NCBI RefSeq assembly: GCF_023517775.1
Contig: NZ_CP082904.1
Location: 434,001 to 498,000, forward strand
DNA length: 64,000 bases
Direction of reading: 5' to 3'
Source: Mixta hanseatica
GTDB lineage: Bacteria > Pseudomonadota > Gammaproteobacteria > Enterobacterales > Enterobacteriaceae
Shown here: piece by piece, positions 35,549 through 43,968 of the stretch
Layout: each line of letters begins with the position of its first letter
Position numbering within the stretch: position 1 is the stretch's first letter
Notes under the pieces: generated by a model
Seen by the model: only the letters and a program-made list of their open reading frames with translations
Databases searched by the model: none
What the model was told of the DNA's origin: nothing
Program-made: the position numbers and the translations under genes

Positions 35549-35668
35549 TGCCTGGCGGCAAGAGCGCGGTGGTCCCACCTGACCCCATGCCGAACTCAGA
35601 AGTGAAACGCCGTAGCGCCGATGGTAGTGTGGGGCTTCCCCATGCGAGAGTAGGGAACTGCCAGGCAT
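35549..35668 (+). rRNA. rrf: 5S ribosomal RNA, second copy
   Basis: A second 120-base 5S rRNA, identical to the first. The identical segment extends a few bases on both sides (35255-35380 and 35547-35672), making a 126-bp direct repeat around tRNA-Thr. This corresponds to the rrfD-thrV-rrfF end of E. coli rrnD. Confidence 0.97.
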
Positions 35669-35682
35669 CAAACAAACGACAG

Positions 35683-35708
35683 AGCCTCAGCGAAAGCTGA
35701 GGCTTTTT
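35683..35708 (+). terminator. rRNA operon terminator
   Basis: A perfect 9-bp stem (AGCCTCAGC at 35683-35691, GCTGAGGCT at 35696-35704) with a GAAA tetraloop is followed by T residues, 15 bases after the second 5S. Confidence 0.93.
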
Positions 35709-35782
35709 CGTTTTTGGCGATTAAAAACGCATCACTCGCCGTAAAAAGATCTGGCTTTACTTAGCCAGTAATTAATCATCTA

Positions 35783-35836
35783 CCCCAGCCCAGCCCAGCC
35801 CAGCCCAGCCCAGCCCAGCCCAGCCTAGCCCAGCCC
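35783..35836 (+). repeat. (CAGCC)n array 2, downstream of the rRNA operon
   Basis: Ten CAGCC-type units include one TAGCC variant near the distal end. They give eight uninterrupted C3+ runs separated by AG, then two more. The minus strand has tandem GGG-CT repeats with strong G-quadruplex potential. The array is bracketed by an 8-bp inverted repeat, ATCTACCC at 35778-35785 and GGGTAGAT at 35842-35849. It lies 75 bases past the rRNA terminator and 28 bases beyond the 3' end of the convergent yhdZ. Confidence 0.9.
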
Positions 35837-35863
35837 AGGCAGGGTAGATTCTCTCTGCGATCC

Positions 35864-36625
35864 TTAATGAATAACCTGCGATAAAAACATACGCGTACGC
35901 TCAGATTTAGGATGCGCAAAAAATTCCTCGGGTGGCGCCTGTTCAACAATCTCTCCACGATCCATAAAGATCACACGGTCGGCAACGGTGCGCGCAAAGC
36001 CCATCTCATGCGTAACGCAAAGCATTGTCATCCCATCCTCGGCAAGTCCAATCATGGTATCCAGCACTTCCTTCACCATTTCCGGATCGAGCGCTGATGT
36101 CGGCTCATCGAACAGCATGATTTTGGGTTTCATGCAGAGTGAGCGGGCAATCGCCACGCGCTGCTGCTGGCCGCCAGAAATCTGTCCGGGAAATTTGTGA
36201 GCATGTTCCGCGATACGAACCCGTTCCAGATAATGCATCGCCAGCGCTTCCGCCTCCTTTTTTGGCGTCTTACGCACCCAAATCGGCGCCAGCGTACAGT
36301 TCTGCAGCACGGTCAGATGAGGGAACAGGTTAAAATGTTGAAATACCATGCCCACTTCGGTACGGACTTTTTCAATATTGCGCAGATCATCATTTAAATG
36401 AATGCCATCAACAATAATTCGTCCCTGTTGATGCTCTTCCAGATGATTAATACAGCGGATGGTAGTTGATTTGCCGGAGCCGGAAGGGCCGCACAACACG
36501 ATACGTTCACGCGGTTTCACCGTCAGGTTTATATTTTTCAGAACGTGGAACTGACCATACCACTTATTCACATTTTCGAGCGTAATCATAGTATCTGCTG
36601 CATGAGTAACAGGTTTCATTAACAT
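35864..36625 (-). CDS. yhdZ: Polar amino-acid ABC transporter, ATP-binding protein
   Basis: This 253-residue ATPase powers import of a polar or general amino acid (AapP-like). It has Walker [10 protein letters not shown] (about residues 45-53), Q-loop [10 protein letters not shown], signature SGGQQQR, Walker B IMLFDEP and the H-loop CVTHEMG. It is nearly identical to E. coli YhdZ. It is the last gene of yhdWXYZ. Its 3' flank runs into the (CAGCC)n array, so read-through mRNA would carry GGGCU repeats. Confidence 0.96.
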   Translation of the reverse strand: MLMKPVTHAADTMITLENVNKWYGQFHVLKNINLTVKPRERIVLCGPSGSGKSTTIRCINHLEEHQQGRIIVDGIHLNDDLRNIEKVRTEVGMVFQHFNLFPHLTVLQNCTLAPIWVRKTPKKEAEALAMHYLERVRIAEHAHKFPGQISGGQQQRVAIARSLCMKPKIMLFDEPTSALDPEMVKEVLDTMIGLAEDGMTMLCVTHEMGFARTVADRVIFMDRGEIVEQAPPEEFFAHPKSERTRMFLSQVIH

Positions 36626-36630
36626 ATTCC

Positions 36631-37731
36631 TTAGTGCGCTTTACGCCCGGTATTAAAACGATTTTCAAGGTACTGACTGTAGCGCGACATACTGAAACAA
36701 AAGATCCAGTAAACCAGTGCGGCAAAGACGTAGCCTTCGGTCGACATGCCAAGCCAGGCGGGATCGACCGTAGCCTGCTGTACGCTGCTGAAGAGATCAA
36801 ACAGACCGATGATGATCACCAGACTGGTATCTTTAAACAGCGCGATAATGGTATTGACCAGGCCAGGAATGGTGAGTTTGAGAGCCTGCGGAAGGATGAC
36901 CAGCAGTTGGGTCTTCCAGTATCCCAGCGCTAAGGATTCCGCGGCTTCGGTTTGCCCTTTAGGCAACGCTTGTAGCCCGCCGCGCACCACTTCCGCCACA
37001 TAAGCCGATTGAAAGAGAATCACGCCAACCAGCGCCCGCACCAGCTTATCTATTGATGTTCCCTCTGCCATAAACAGCGGCAGCATGACAGATGACATAA
37101 ACAGGACGGTAATCAGCGGCACGCCGCGCCAGAACTCGATAAAAATCACTGACAATGCGCGTACCACCGGCATTTTTGAACGGCGCCCCAGCGCCAGTAA
37201 AATGCCCAGCGGCAAAGCGCCGGCAATGCCTACTGCCGCGATAATCAATGTCAGCGTTAAACCGCCCCACTGGCGCGTTTCCACGCGCTCCAGCCCAAAC
37301 AGACCGCCATAGAGCATCAGCCAGACGAAAAGGGGGTATACCACTGCCCAGACGGCGATATAGCGACCTCGCCGCGGCATACGGTTGATAAACATCGGGA
37401 TCAGGGAAAACAGCCCAACAATTAATGCCACGTTGATACGCCAGCGCAGCTCATGCGGATAGAGACCATACATAAACTGGCCGAAACGTGCATGAATGAA
37501 TACCCAACAGGCACCCTCTTTTGTACAGTCGGCCCGGCTTTCACCAAGCCAGTTAGCCTGAAAAATCAGCCAGTTCAACGCAGGGGGTATTAGGCTCCAT
37601 ATAATCCATAAACAGAGCAACGTCAGCAGCGTATTAAACCAGCTGGAAAAAAGATTTTTACGCGCCCAGCGCGACATGCGCATTACAGCATTTGTCGGAA
37701 CAGGGGGCGAATCGTGTGTAGTGACTGTCAT
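36631..37731 (-). CDS. yhdY: Amino-acid ABC transporter permease (AapM-like)
   Basis: This 366-residue inner-membrane permease has an N-terminal extension with additional membrane helices and, from about residue 150, the conserved permease core. The EAA-loop is in [24 protein letters not shown]. It forms the channel with YhdX and is energised by YhdZ. The gap to yhdZ is five bases. Confidence 0.95.
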   Translation of the reverse strand: MTVTTHDSPPVPTNAVMRMSRWARKNLFSSWFNTLLTLLCLWIIWSLIPPALNWLIFQANWLGESRADCTKEGACWVFIHARFGQFMYGLYPHELRWRINVALIVGLFSLIPMFINRMPRRGRYIAVWAVVYPLFVWLMLYGGLFGLERVETRQWGGLTLTLIIAAVGIAGALPLGILLALGRRSKMPVVRALSVIFIEFWRGVPLITVLFMSSVMLPLFMAEGTSIDKLVRALVGVILFQSAYVAEVVRGGLQALPKGQTEAAESLALGYWKTQLLVILPQALKLTIPGLVNTIIALFKDTSLVIIIGLFDLFSSVQQATVDPAWLGMSTEGYVFAALVYWIFCFSMSRYSQYLENRFNTGRKAH

Positions 37732-37746
37732 GATATGCCGTACCTT

Positions 37747-38925
37747 TTAACGCTCAACCAGGGCGATTTTGCGGTTGTAGATGTTCATAAGCAGCGAGAT
37801 CAGCAGGCTGATCGTCAGGTAAACCGCCATTGTCATGGCAATCGTCTCTATGGCCTGGCCGGTCTGATTTAGCACCGTACCGGCGAACAGCGAAACCATA
37901 TCGGGATAGCCAATAGCGGCTGCCAGCGAGGAGTTTTTAACGATATTCAGATACTGGCTGGTCAGCGGTGGAATGATCACCCGCATCGCCTGCGGAATGA
38001 TCACCTGGCGTAACGTAACCGGATTAGGTAAACCCAGCGACATAGCCGCCTCATGCTGCCCATGCGGCACCGACTGAATACCGGAACGGATCACCTCAGC
38101 GATGAATGAAGAGGTATAAATAGAGAGCGCCAGCGTCAGCGCGGCCAGCTCAGGGATCAATACAAAGCCGCCGCGAAAGTTGAAGCCGCGCAGCGCAGGA
38201 ATATCCCAGTGCATGGCTGCGCCAAATAGCAGATGGGCAATTAAAGGAAAAACAATCAGCATCGCCACTGCGGCGGGCCAGCTGCGGCGTAACCGGCCGG
38301 TTTTCAACTGATAGTTACGGTTGAAGCGAAATAGCGCAACCGTAGCGATAATAGCCAACAGCAGAGCGGCGATAAACGGCAGCGTTCCCGACGTATATTC
38401 AGGCCATGGGATATAAAGCCCACGGTTACTGATAAAAGCCAGATCAAAGGCATTCAGCGCCTGCCTGGGGCCGGGCAGGTTACGCAGCACGGCAAAGTAC
38501 CAGAAAAATATCTGCAACAGCGGCGGAATATTGCGGAAGGTTTCAATATAAACGGTGGAAATCTTACGCAGCAGCCAGTTATCGGAAAGGCGCGCCAGGC
38601 CGATAAAAAAACCTAATACGGAAGCAAACACAATACAAAGCGCAGAGACCAGCAGGGTATTGGTTAAGCCCACCAGGAAAACGCGAGCATAGGTATCGCC
38701 GTCGGAATAGTCGATAAGATGCTGCACAATCCCGAAACCAGCGCTGCGTTCCAGAAAGCCGAAGCCGGAGGTAATTCCCCGGTTGGCCAGGTTGATAACG
38801 GTATTGTGGATGAGATAACCCACCACGGAAAACACCGCGAGAACGGCGAAAATCTGGTAAAGCCAGGCGCGAACCGCAGGATTAGAGAATGAAAAGTCCC
38901 TTTTCACGGTTGGGCGTTGAGACAT
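37747..38925 (-). CDS. yhdX: Amino-acid ABC transporter permease (AapQ-like)
   Basis: This 392-residue inner-membrane permease has an EAA-type loop (HEAAMSLGLPNPVTLRQVIIPQAMR) near residue 300 and about eight membrane helices. The start at 38925 (MSQRPTVKRDFSFSNP) is preferred because GAGGTC precedes it and it matches the E. coli start; an upstream in-frame start at 38961 would fall inside the intercistronic region. It lies between yhdW and yhdY. Confidence 0.94.
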   Translation of the reverse strand: MSQRPTVKRDFSFSNPAVRAWLYQIFAVLAVFSVVGYLIHNTVINLANRGITSGFGFLERSAGFGIVQHLIDYSDGDTYARVFLVGLTNTLLVSALCIVFASVLGFFIGLARLSDNWLLRKISTVYIETFRNIPPLLQIFFWYFAVLRNLPGPRQALNAFDLAFISNRGLYIPWPEYTSGTLPFIAALLLAIIATVALFRFNRNYQLKTGRLRRSWPAAVAMLIVFPLIAHLLFGAAMHWDIPALRGFNFRGGFVLIPELAALTLALSIYTSSFIAEVIRSGIQSVPHGQHEAAMSLGLPNPVTLRQVIIPQAMRVIIPPLTSQYLNIVKNSSLAAAIGYPDMVSLFAGTVLNQTGQAIETIAMTMAVYLTISLLISLLMNIYNRKIALVER

Positions 38926-38955
38926 GATCGACCTCAGAAACGAGAATACTGACGA

Positions 38956-38975
38956 GGGCACCGCTGGCGGTGCCC
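38956..38975 (-). other. Intercistronic hairpin yhdW-yhdX
   Basis: GGGCACCGC at 38956-38964 pairs perfectly with GCGGTGCCC at 38967-38975 across two bases. Such hairpins after a binding-protein gene commonly protect that part of the mRNA, so more binding protein is made than permease (inference). Confidence 0.65.
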
Positions 38976-38991
38976 CGTGTGGTAGCAGGAA

Positions 38992-40017
38992 TTAACGTAC
39001 GGGTGGTGCGTACTGAATACCGCCATCTTTCCACAGAGCATTCTGCCCACGGGCGATTTTGAGCGGGCTATCTTTACCTACATTGCGATCGAAGCTCTCC
39101 TGATAGTTGCCGACCTGCTTGATAATGTTATAAGCCCACTTGTTATCCAGCTTCAGATCCTTACCAAAATCGCCTTCCGATCCCAGTAAGTGCGCCATAT
39201 CCGGCGTGGTGGGTTTGGCCGCCATTTGGTCGACGTTCTTCGAGCTGATGCCCATCTCTTCAGCGTTAAGCATGGCGTAGAAAGACCACTTAACCACGGT
39301 GAACCAGTCGTCATCGCCACGACGGACGACCGGGCCAAGCGGCTCTTTAGAAATCACTTCTGGCAGAACAATAAATTCATCGGGCTTGCCCAGCTTAATG
39401 CGCAGGGCATACAGCTGTGACTGATCGGAGGCCAGCGTGTCGCAGCGACCGCTGTCGAGCGCCTTCGCTGACTCGTCGGAACGGTCAAAGGTTACTGGCG
39501 TGTACTGCATCTTATTGGCTTTGAAATAGTCCGCTACGTTGAGTTCTGTATCCGTACCGGCCTGAATACAGACAGTGGCGCCATCCAACTCTTTCGCGCT
39601 TTTTAGCCCGGCTTTGTTATGGGTAAGAAAGCCGATGCCATCATAGTAATTGACGCCCGCAAACAGGAAGCCCATGCCGCCGTCGCGAGAGGAGGTCCAG
39701 GTGGTATTACGCGATAAAATATCAACTTCGCCCGATTGCAGGGCGGTAAAGCGCTCTTTCGCGGTCAGCGGGGTGTATTTCACTTTACCTGCGTCGCCGA
39801 ATAGCGCAGCGGCGGCGGCCCGGCACACATCCACATCCAGGCCAGTAAATTTACCGCTGGCATCGGCATAGGAAAAGCCAGGCAAGCCATCGCTAATCCC
39901 GCACTGAATAAATCCTTTCTTCTTAATGGCATCAAGGGTAGCGCCAGCATGGGCCTGATTCGCTACGGCCAGCAGCGACGCGGTAGCAAACAGAGCGGAA
40001 AGCATCATTTTATTCAT
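38992..40017 (-). CDS. yhdW: Periplasmic polar amino-acid-binding protein (AapJ-like)
   Basis: This 341-residue solute-binding protein of family 3 feeds the YhdXYZ importer. The signal peptide MNKMMLSALFATASLLAVANQAHA (about 24 residues, AxA cleavage) is followed by GATLDAIKKKGFIQCGISDGLPGF. The start at 40017 is chosen for the signal peptide and an AGGAAT ribosome site; a 30-residue upstream extension runs across the sigma-54 promoter leader. It is the first gene of the operon, with a long 5' UTR behind that promoter. Confidence 0.95.
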   Translation of the reverse strand: MNKMMLSALFATASLLAVANQAHAGATLDAIKKKGFIQCGISDGLPGFSYADASGKFTGLDVDVCRAAAAALFGDAGKVKYTPLTAKERFTALQSGEVDILSRNTTWTSSRDGGMGFLFAGVNYYDGIGFLTHNKAGLKSAKELDGATVCIQAGTDTELNVADYFKANKMQYTPVTFDRSDESAKALDSGRCDTLASDQSQLYALRIKLGKPDEFIVLPEVISKEPLGPVVRRGDDDWFTVVKWSFYAMLNAEEMGISSKNVDQMAAKPTTPDMAHLLGSEGDFGKDLKLDNKWAYNIIKQVGNYQESFDRNVGKDSPLKIARGQNALWKDGGIQYAPPVR

Positions 40018-40312
40018 ACATATTCCTGTGTGGCGTGATCGTATTGTTATGGGGTGACGAGCGCTTTTACTGCGCTTTTCCTGTCTGTGGCGGTCAGCCA
40101 TCCACAACTTTGCAAGGAGAGTGCCAAAGTTGCAGGATCCTGAATTTTTGTAGGGACGGTATTAATAACTGAAGGTAACGGAAAAGTTTGGTTACTATCG
40201 CGCACCAGTATGATGCGACGTAAGTCGCCGCGATCACAAAGAGTGCAAAGAGTTAAACAGGATGAGCGTAATGTGAAGTGGTGCGCAGATTAACGCCGGA
40301 TGTTACGCGCAT
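40018..40312. other. Regulatory region upstream of yhdW
   Basis: No gene is seen. The region holds the sigma-54 promoter at 40110-40127. Further upstream are two candidate NtrC half-sites, GCACCA at about 40203-40208 and GGTGC at about 40280-40284, placed some 100-180 bases before the predicted start, where enhancer sites would be expected. The half-sites are weak evidence. Confidence 0.45.
40110..40127 (-). promoter_or_regulatory. Sigma-54 promoter of yhdWXYZ
   Basis: Read on the minus strand, TGGCAC at 40126-40121, five bases, then TTGCA at 40115-40111 is the full -24/-12 consensus TGGCAC-N5-TTGCA. The predicted start near 40099 gives an 80-base leader. yhdWXYZ is reported as NtrC-controlled in E. 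coli, so nitrogen limitation would induce it. Confidence 0.88.
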
Positions 40313-40346
40313 AAAAAAGCCCGCTAGCGTTACCGCTAACGGGCTG
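40313..40346 (-). terminator. Terminator of the lpxP-like gene
   Basis: On the minus strand AGCCCGTTAGCGG pairs with the CGCTAGCGGGCT arm with one mismatch, and the hairpin ends in six T residues (A run at 40313-40318 on the plus strand). It follows the stop of the acyltransferase at 40363. Confidence 0.88.
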
Positions 40347-40362
40347 TAGAAAATTTAATTAA

Positions 40363-41283
40363 CTAGTAGAGCGACGTTGCGCCAGCCGGGCGGGTTTTAA
40401 AACGGCGGTGCAGCCACAAATACTGGCTAGGCGCACGCAAGATTTCCCGCTCAATAATTTTATTCATATAGGCTGCGGCGGCCTGCTCATCGTCCAGCGG
40501 ATAATCTTCCAGCTGCGGTTGAATCACCAGTTCATACCCTTGACCACGCTCTTTACGAATCAGCACCACGGTGATCATCGCTGGTTTGGCCATACGCGCC
40601 AGCATAAAGGTACCGTTGGTGGTCGCGGCCTGCGGAACAGCGAACAAAGGCGCAAAGACGCTGCCTTTCGGGCCGTAATCCTGATCGGGAGCAAACCAGA
40701 CGGCTTCGCCTTGCTTAAGCGCTTTCACCATACCGCGCAGATCGCGGCGATCGATCATCGCCTTATTGGAGCGGGTACGCCCTTTGGTTTGTACCCATTC
40801 CATCAGCTTATTATTATGCGGTCGGTACATAGCCATCATCGGCTGACACAGCCCCATAGTGCGGCCGCCTAGTTCCAGCGACATAAAATGCACGCCGATA
40901 ATTAGCGCGCCGCGTTTGTTTTTCTGCGCCGCGTGCAGGTTATGCAAACCATTGACGGTAAACCAGCGCTTCACACGGGCATCTGACCAAAACCACGCCA
41001 TGCCGGTTTCCATCAGGCCCATACCTAACGATTCAAAATTATGGATGATCCGCTGTTCTAATTCATACGGGCTGAGATCGGGAAAGCAGAGTTCTAAATT
41101 ACGCCGCGTGATACGTACCCGACGCGGCAAAAAGCGCATCGAGGTGCGGCCCATCCAGACGCCCAGGCGTTCAAGCAACGGAAAAGGAAGCTGAACCAGC
41201 AGGAACAGTACGCCAAGACCAAACCAGGTAAGCCAATGGCGCGGGTGCAACATATCAAGGGTAAAACGTGGAGAAGATTTCAT
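40363..41283 (-). CDS. lpxP: Lipid A acyltransferase, LpxP-like (LpxL/LpxP family)
   Basis: This 306-residue inner-membrane acyltransferase adds a secondary acyl chain to the Kdo2-lipid A precursor. The catalytic HX4E motif is H132-E137 in VGVHFMSLELGGR. One N-terminal membrane anchor covers about residues 18-38. Segments such as GLCQPMMAMYRPHNN and EAVWFAPDQDYG resemble E. coli LpxP (cold-induced palmitoleoyl transferase) more than LpxL. The start at 41283 fits the family; an upstream start at 41331 is less likely. The gene sits beside fis, where E. coli has acrEF. LpxL identity is a reasonable alternative. Confidence 0.85.
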   Translation of the reverse strand: MKSSPRFTLDMLHPRHWLTWFGLGVLFLLVQLPFPLLERLGVWMGRTSMRFLPRRVRITRRNLELCFPDLSPYELEQRIIHNFESLGMGLMETGMAWFWSDARVKRWFTVNGLHNLHAAQKNKRGALIIGVHFMSLELGGRTMGLCQPMMAMYRPHNNKLMEWVQTKGRTRSNKAMIDRRDLRGMVKALKQGEAVWFAPDQDYGPKGSVFAPLFAVPQAATTNGTFMLARMAKPAMITVVLIRKERGQGYELVIQPQLEDYPLDDEQAAAAYMNKIIEREILRAPSQYLWLHRRFKTRPAGATSLY

Positions 41284-41430
41284 GACGCTCTCATATGCGT
41301 AAAAGAAAGATGTAACGCATAAAGATGCCAATCAGTCGCGGTACAGGTTCTCAGACAACGATGGTACACAGAAGTTAGGCCGGGCGGCCCATATTTACAA
41401 AAAACGGACAATTCTTGAGGTCCAGACATT

Positions 41431-41463
41431 AAAAAAGGCGCATCCGGATGGAGCGCCTTTTTT
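41431..41463 (-). terminator. Terminator of the dusB-fis operon
   Basis: AAAAAAGGCGC at 41431-41441 and GCGCCTTTTTT at 41453-41463 form an inverted repeat with A and T tails on both sides, so it can work in either direction. It lies 15 bases after the fis stop codon. Confidence 0.92.
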
Positions 41464-41477
41464 CACAGCGGAGAAAA

Positions 41478-41774
41478 TTAATTCATGCCGTATTTTTTCA
41501 GTTTCTTACGCAGCGTACCGCGGTTGATGCCCATCATCAGGGCTGCACGGGTCTGGTTGCCACGGGTATATTGCATCACCATGTCCAACAGAGGCTGCTC
41601 TACTTCAGCCAGTACCAGCTCATACAGATCATTGACATCCTGACCATTCAGTTGAGCAAAATAGTTCTTCAGTGCCTGTTTTACCGAATCACGCAGCGGC
41701 TTTTGCGTCACCTGATCCTGTGAGTTAACGGTAGAAACGGTCAGTACGTCAGAATTTACGCGTTGTTCGAACAT
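41478..41774 (-). CDS. fis: DNA-binding nucleoid protein Fis
   Basis: At 98 residues this is the invariant enterobacterial length. The N-terminal beta-hairpin region is followed by a helical dimer core and a C-terminal helix-turn-helix ([27 protein letters not shown]). Fis bends DNA, activates rRNA P1 promoters and peaks in early growth. It lies 24 bases after dusB and is the distal gene of that operon. Confidence 0.99.
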
Positions 41775-41798
41775 AGTTCTGTCAGCTCTTTATTTCGT

Positions 41799-42764
41799 TT
41801 ACGCAAGTTTTTCGAAGTATGCCTCCAACGCCTCCAGCTGTTCGCTGGCATCCTCAATGGCGTTGAATGTGCGCCGAAACTGGTCGTTTGGGGCGTTCTC
41901 CTGGAGATACCAGGAAACGTGTTTTCGCGCAATACGGTATCCCTTGCCATGACCGTAAAAGTCGTGCAGTTCCCGTATATGCCCGATGAGCAAGCGCTTC
42001 ACTTCTGCCAGCGGCATGGGTGGGAGCAACTCCCCAGTGTCCAGATAATGCTGGATTTCCCGGAAGATCCACGGTCTTCCCTGAGCGGCGCGTCCTATCA
42101 TCAGAGCATCAGCTCCCGTATAGTCGAGCACCGCCCTGGCCTTGTGCGGGTCAGTAATGTCTCCGTTCGCGATAACCGGAATGGAAACGTTCTGCTTAAC
42201 TGTCCGAATGCTGTCGTATTCAGCGTTGCCGTTGAACAAACAGGCGCGGGTACGGCCATGAATGGTCAGAGCCTGGATACCACAACGTTCAGCCAATTGG
42301 GCAATTTCAGTGCAATTACGATTATCTCTATCCCAGCCAGTACGAATCTTTAAGGTCACCGGCACCTCTACTGCATTAACCACGGCGGTAAGAATATTCT
42401 TCACCACCTCGGGGTATTGCAGCAGCGCAGAGCCTGCCATCTTACGATTAACTTTTTTGGCCGGGCAGCCCATATTGATATCAATAACCTGAGCGCCGGA
42501 TGCCACATTAATCCGTGCCGCTTCAGCCATTTCATCAGGATCGCAACCGGCAATCTGCACGGCGCGAATTCCGGGCTCGTCACTATGTACCATACGCAAA
42601 CGAGATTTATCGCTGGCCCAAACTTCCGGGTTCGACGACATCATCTCGGAAACGGCCATACCGGCCCCCATCTGATAACAAAGCGTTCTAAAAGGCCTGT
42701 CAGTAATACCGGCCATCGGAGCGGCTATCAGTTGATTACGGAGCTGGTGTTGTCCAATGCGCAT
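41799..42764 (-). CDS. dusB: tRNA-dihydrouridine synthase B
   Basis: This 321-residue FMN enzyme reduces uridine to dihydrouridine in tRNA. The N-terminal TIM barrel starts [26 protein letters not shown]100 in [12 protein letters not shown] is the catalytic cysteine, and a C-terminal tRNA-binding domain follows. The start at 42764 matches the E. coli length; an upstream in-frame extension to 42845 would cover the fis promoter and is rejected. It is the first gene of the dusB-fis transcript. Confidence 0.97.
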   Translation of the reverse strand: MRIGQHQLRNQLIAAPMAGITDRPFRTLCYQMGAGMAVSEMMSSNPEVWASDKSRLRMVHSDEPGIRAVQIAGCDPDEMAEAARINVASGAQVIDINMGCPAKKVNRKMAGSALLQYPEVVKNILTAVVNAVEVPVTLKIRTGWDRDNRNCTEIAQLAERCGIQALTIHGRTRACLFNGNAEYDSIRTVKQNVSIPVIANGDITDPHKARAVLDYTGADALMIGRAAQGRPWIFREIQHYLDTGELLPPMPLAEVKRLLIGHIRELHDFYGHGKGYRIARKHVSWYLQENAPNDQFRRTFNAIEDASEQLEALEAYFEKLA

Positions 42765-43065
42765 GAAAGAAGTGACCGTATCTACTCGCAAGGCGGCGTA
42801 TATTACGCATTTTTTACCGAAGATGAAAGGCCAAACTTTGAACAATCAGTGGGTAAAAATCATGGAAAAGCCGGTTACTCCGTGACCCTTTAAACTTTAT
42901 CTTTAAAAAACATAAGCTTAAAAACATGCGCTTGAATTGTGAGCAAAGATTTTTATTAAAATGTGATCTCAACCACAGGATAAAAGCGTCTTTCGGGCGC
43001 ATAAAACCAGAGATATGACGTCAATAACGGCCCTGAAAGCAGCGATGGGCGGAGCGATCAACGCC
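42765..43065. other. Upstream region of dusB-fis
   Basis: These 301 bases hold the fis promoter and an AT-rich tract at about 42897-42975 with A and T runs. Such tracts are where Fis and IHF sites sit upstream of the E. coli promoter; I did not assign individual sites. No gene is seen. Confidence 0.5.
42800..42828 (-). promoter_or_regulatory. Growth-phase promoter of dusB-fis
   Basis: On the minus strand TTTCAT (42828-42823) and TAATAT (42805-42800) are 17 bases apart and are followed by the GC discriminator ACGCCGCC. Both hexamers match the E. coli fis promoter as I recall it, which is repressed by ppGpp/DksA and by Fis itself. Confidence 0.82.
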
Positions 43066-43800
43066 TTACTCAGTTATTTGTCGGCCATGAAGCGGCTGCA
43101 GCGGACGACTATTCGCATTACGCAGCGCCTGCGTAATACGAGAAAGCTGCATTTGGGATGCTTCGACCGGCTGCTTCATGACCAGCCATATAATGCCTTC
43201 CGTGCAGGGCGGCGTCGTCAACGATCCGCTGAAGCGGTAATAGTGCTTATCTTGCGGAAACAGCGAGGCGAAAGAGACATTGGGCGGCAATGCTGCGCTA
43301 TGATGTTGCCGCTGCGGCAGGGCGTTAAGCACCATTTCCAGCGCCGGATTGGCCTGACCGGCAACCAGCATAACGGCGACCACCATGCCTTCATCCTTGC
43401 TGTTAGCATGCACGAAATGCACCTCCAGTGGAAAGCGTTGCCCGTTAATATAATTCTCGCTGGGCGCGTGGAAATGGAACTGCTTTAACTGCCAGTGCTG
43501 CCTATCCAGCGCCACGCTGTTTCCCTCTTCAACGGTAATGTGAATCGTGTGGCCGTTATGGGTAATGCTGCCGGCAGGAGAAGAGAGATAAAGGTTTAAC
43601 GGCGGCAGGTTCCCCGTAACAGGATCCCGGATATCAATGGGTGACTGATATTGACCTTGATTGCAGAAAAACCACTGCGCATTGAGGTTGCCCCAGTGCT
43701 CGGGCGCCGTATCGCCTTTATATGACCAGTGATTCTCCGCCAGCACCGATGTTATCCAGGCGAGCGGCAAGCTCAGCAGCACAGCGGTTATTTTTTGCAT
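43066..43800 (-). CDS. Periplasmic alpha-class carbonic anhydrase
   Basis: This 244-residue zinc enzyme hydrates CO2 in the periplasm. A signal peptide ends at about residue 21 (MQKITAVLLSLPLAWITSVLA). The zinc histidines are H109, H111 (QFHFHAPSEN) and H128 (EVHFVH). The threonine loop GSLTTPPCTEG is at 192-202. C46 and C199 are placed to form the usual disulfide. E. coli lacks an alpha-class enzyme; this one sits between prmA and dusB. Confidence 0.95.
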   Translation of the reverse strand: MQKITAVLLSLPLAWITSVLAENHWSYKGDTAPEHWGNLNAQWFFCNQGQYQSPIDIRDPVTGNLPPLNLYLSSPAGSITHNGHTIHITVEEGNSVALDRQHWQLKQFHFHAPSENYINGQRFPLEVHFVHANSKDEGMVVAVMLVAGQANPALEMVLNALPQRQHHSAALPPNVSFASLFPQDKHYYRFSGSLTTPPCTEGIIWLVMKQPVEASQMQLSRITQALRNANSRPLQPLHGRQITE

Positions 43801-43927
43801 CCCTCTATCCCTTTAAGACTATCCGGTGTCTCAGCACCATCCAAGTTAAAGCCGCAAAGCGTTAACCCGTAGGGATGATATAAAAAACGCCATCTTTTGA
43901 TGAATAGAAAAGAGGAAAAGGGAAATG

Positions 43928-43956
43928 GCGCGTTGCGATAGGAGCCCGCAACGCGC
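43928..43956 (-). other. Hairpin between prmA and carbonic anhydrase genes
   Basis: GCGCGTTGCG at 43928-43937 and CGCAACGCGC at 43947-43956 form a perfect 10-bp stem just past the prmA stop. T residues following it on the minus strand are interrupted by C, so it is either a weak terminator or a stability hairpin. Confidence 0.5.
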
Positions 43957-43968
43957 GCGAGGCAGGGT

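Noticed and set aside
35255..35672. Second 5S rRNA as an assembly duplication
   Set aside because: The same 5S - tRNA-Thr - 5S order is known for E. coli rrnD, and the sequences outside the 126-bp repeat differ on both sides.
35776..35958. A small open frame with a repeated GWAGL-type peptide on the minus strand
   Set aside because: It is the translation of the (CAGCC)n array running into the end of yhdZ. There is no ribosome site, and the periodic peptide is a product of the DNA repeat.
42765..42845. 27-residue N-terminal extension of DusB
   Set aside because: The extension covers the fis promoter. The ATG at 42764 matches the conserved start.
40018..43065. A genomic island around the lpxP-like gene
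   Set aside because: No integrase, tRNA attachment site, transposase or direct repeats are seen; only single-gene differences from the E. coli order.
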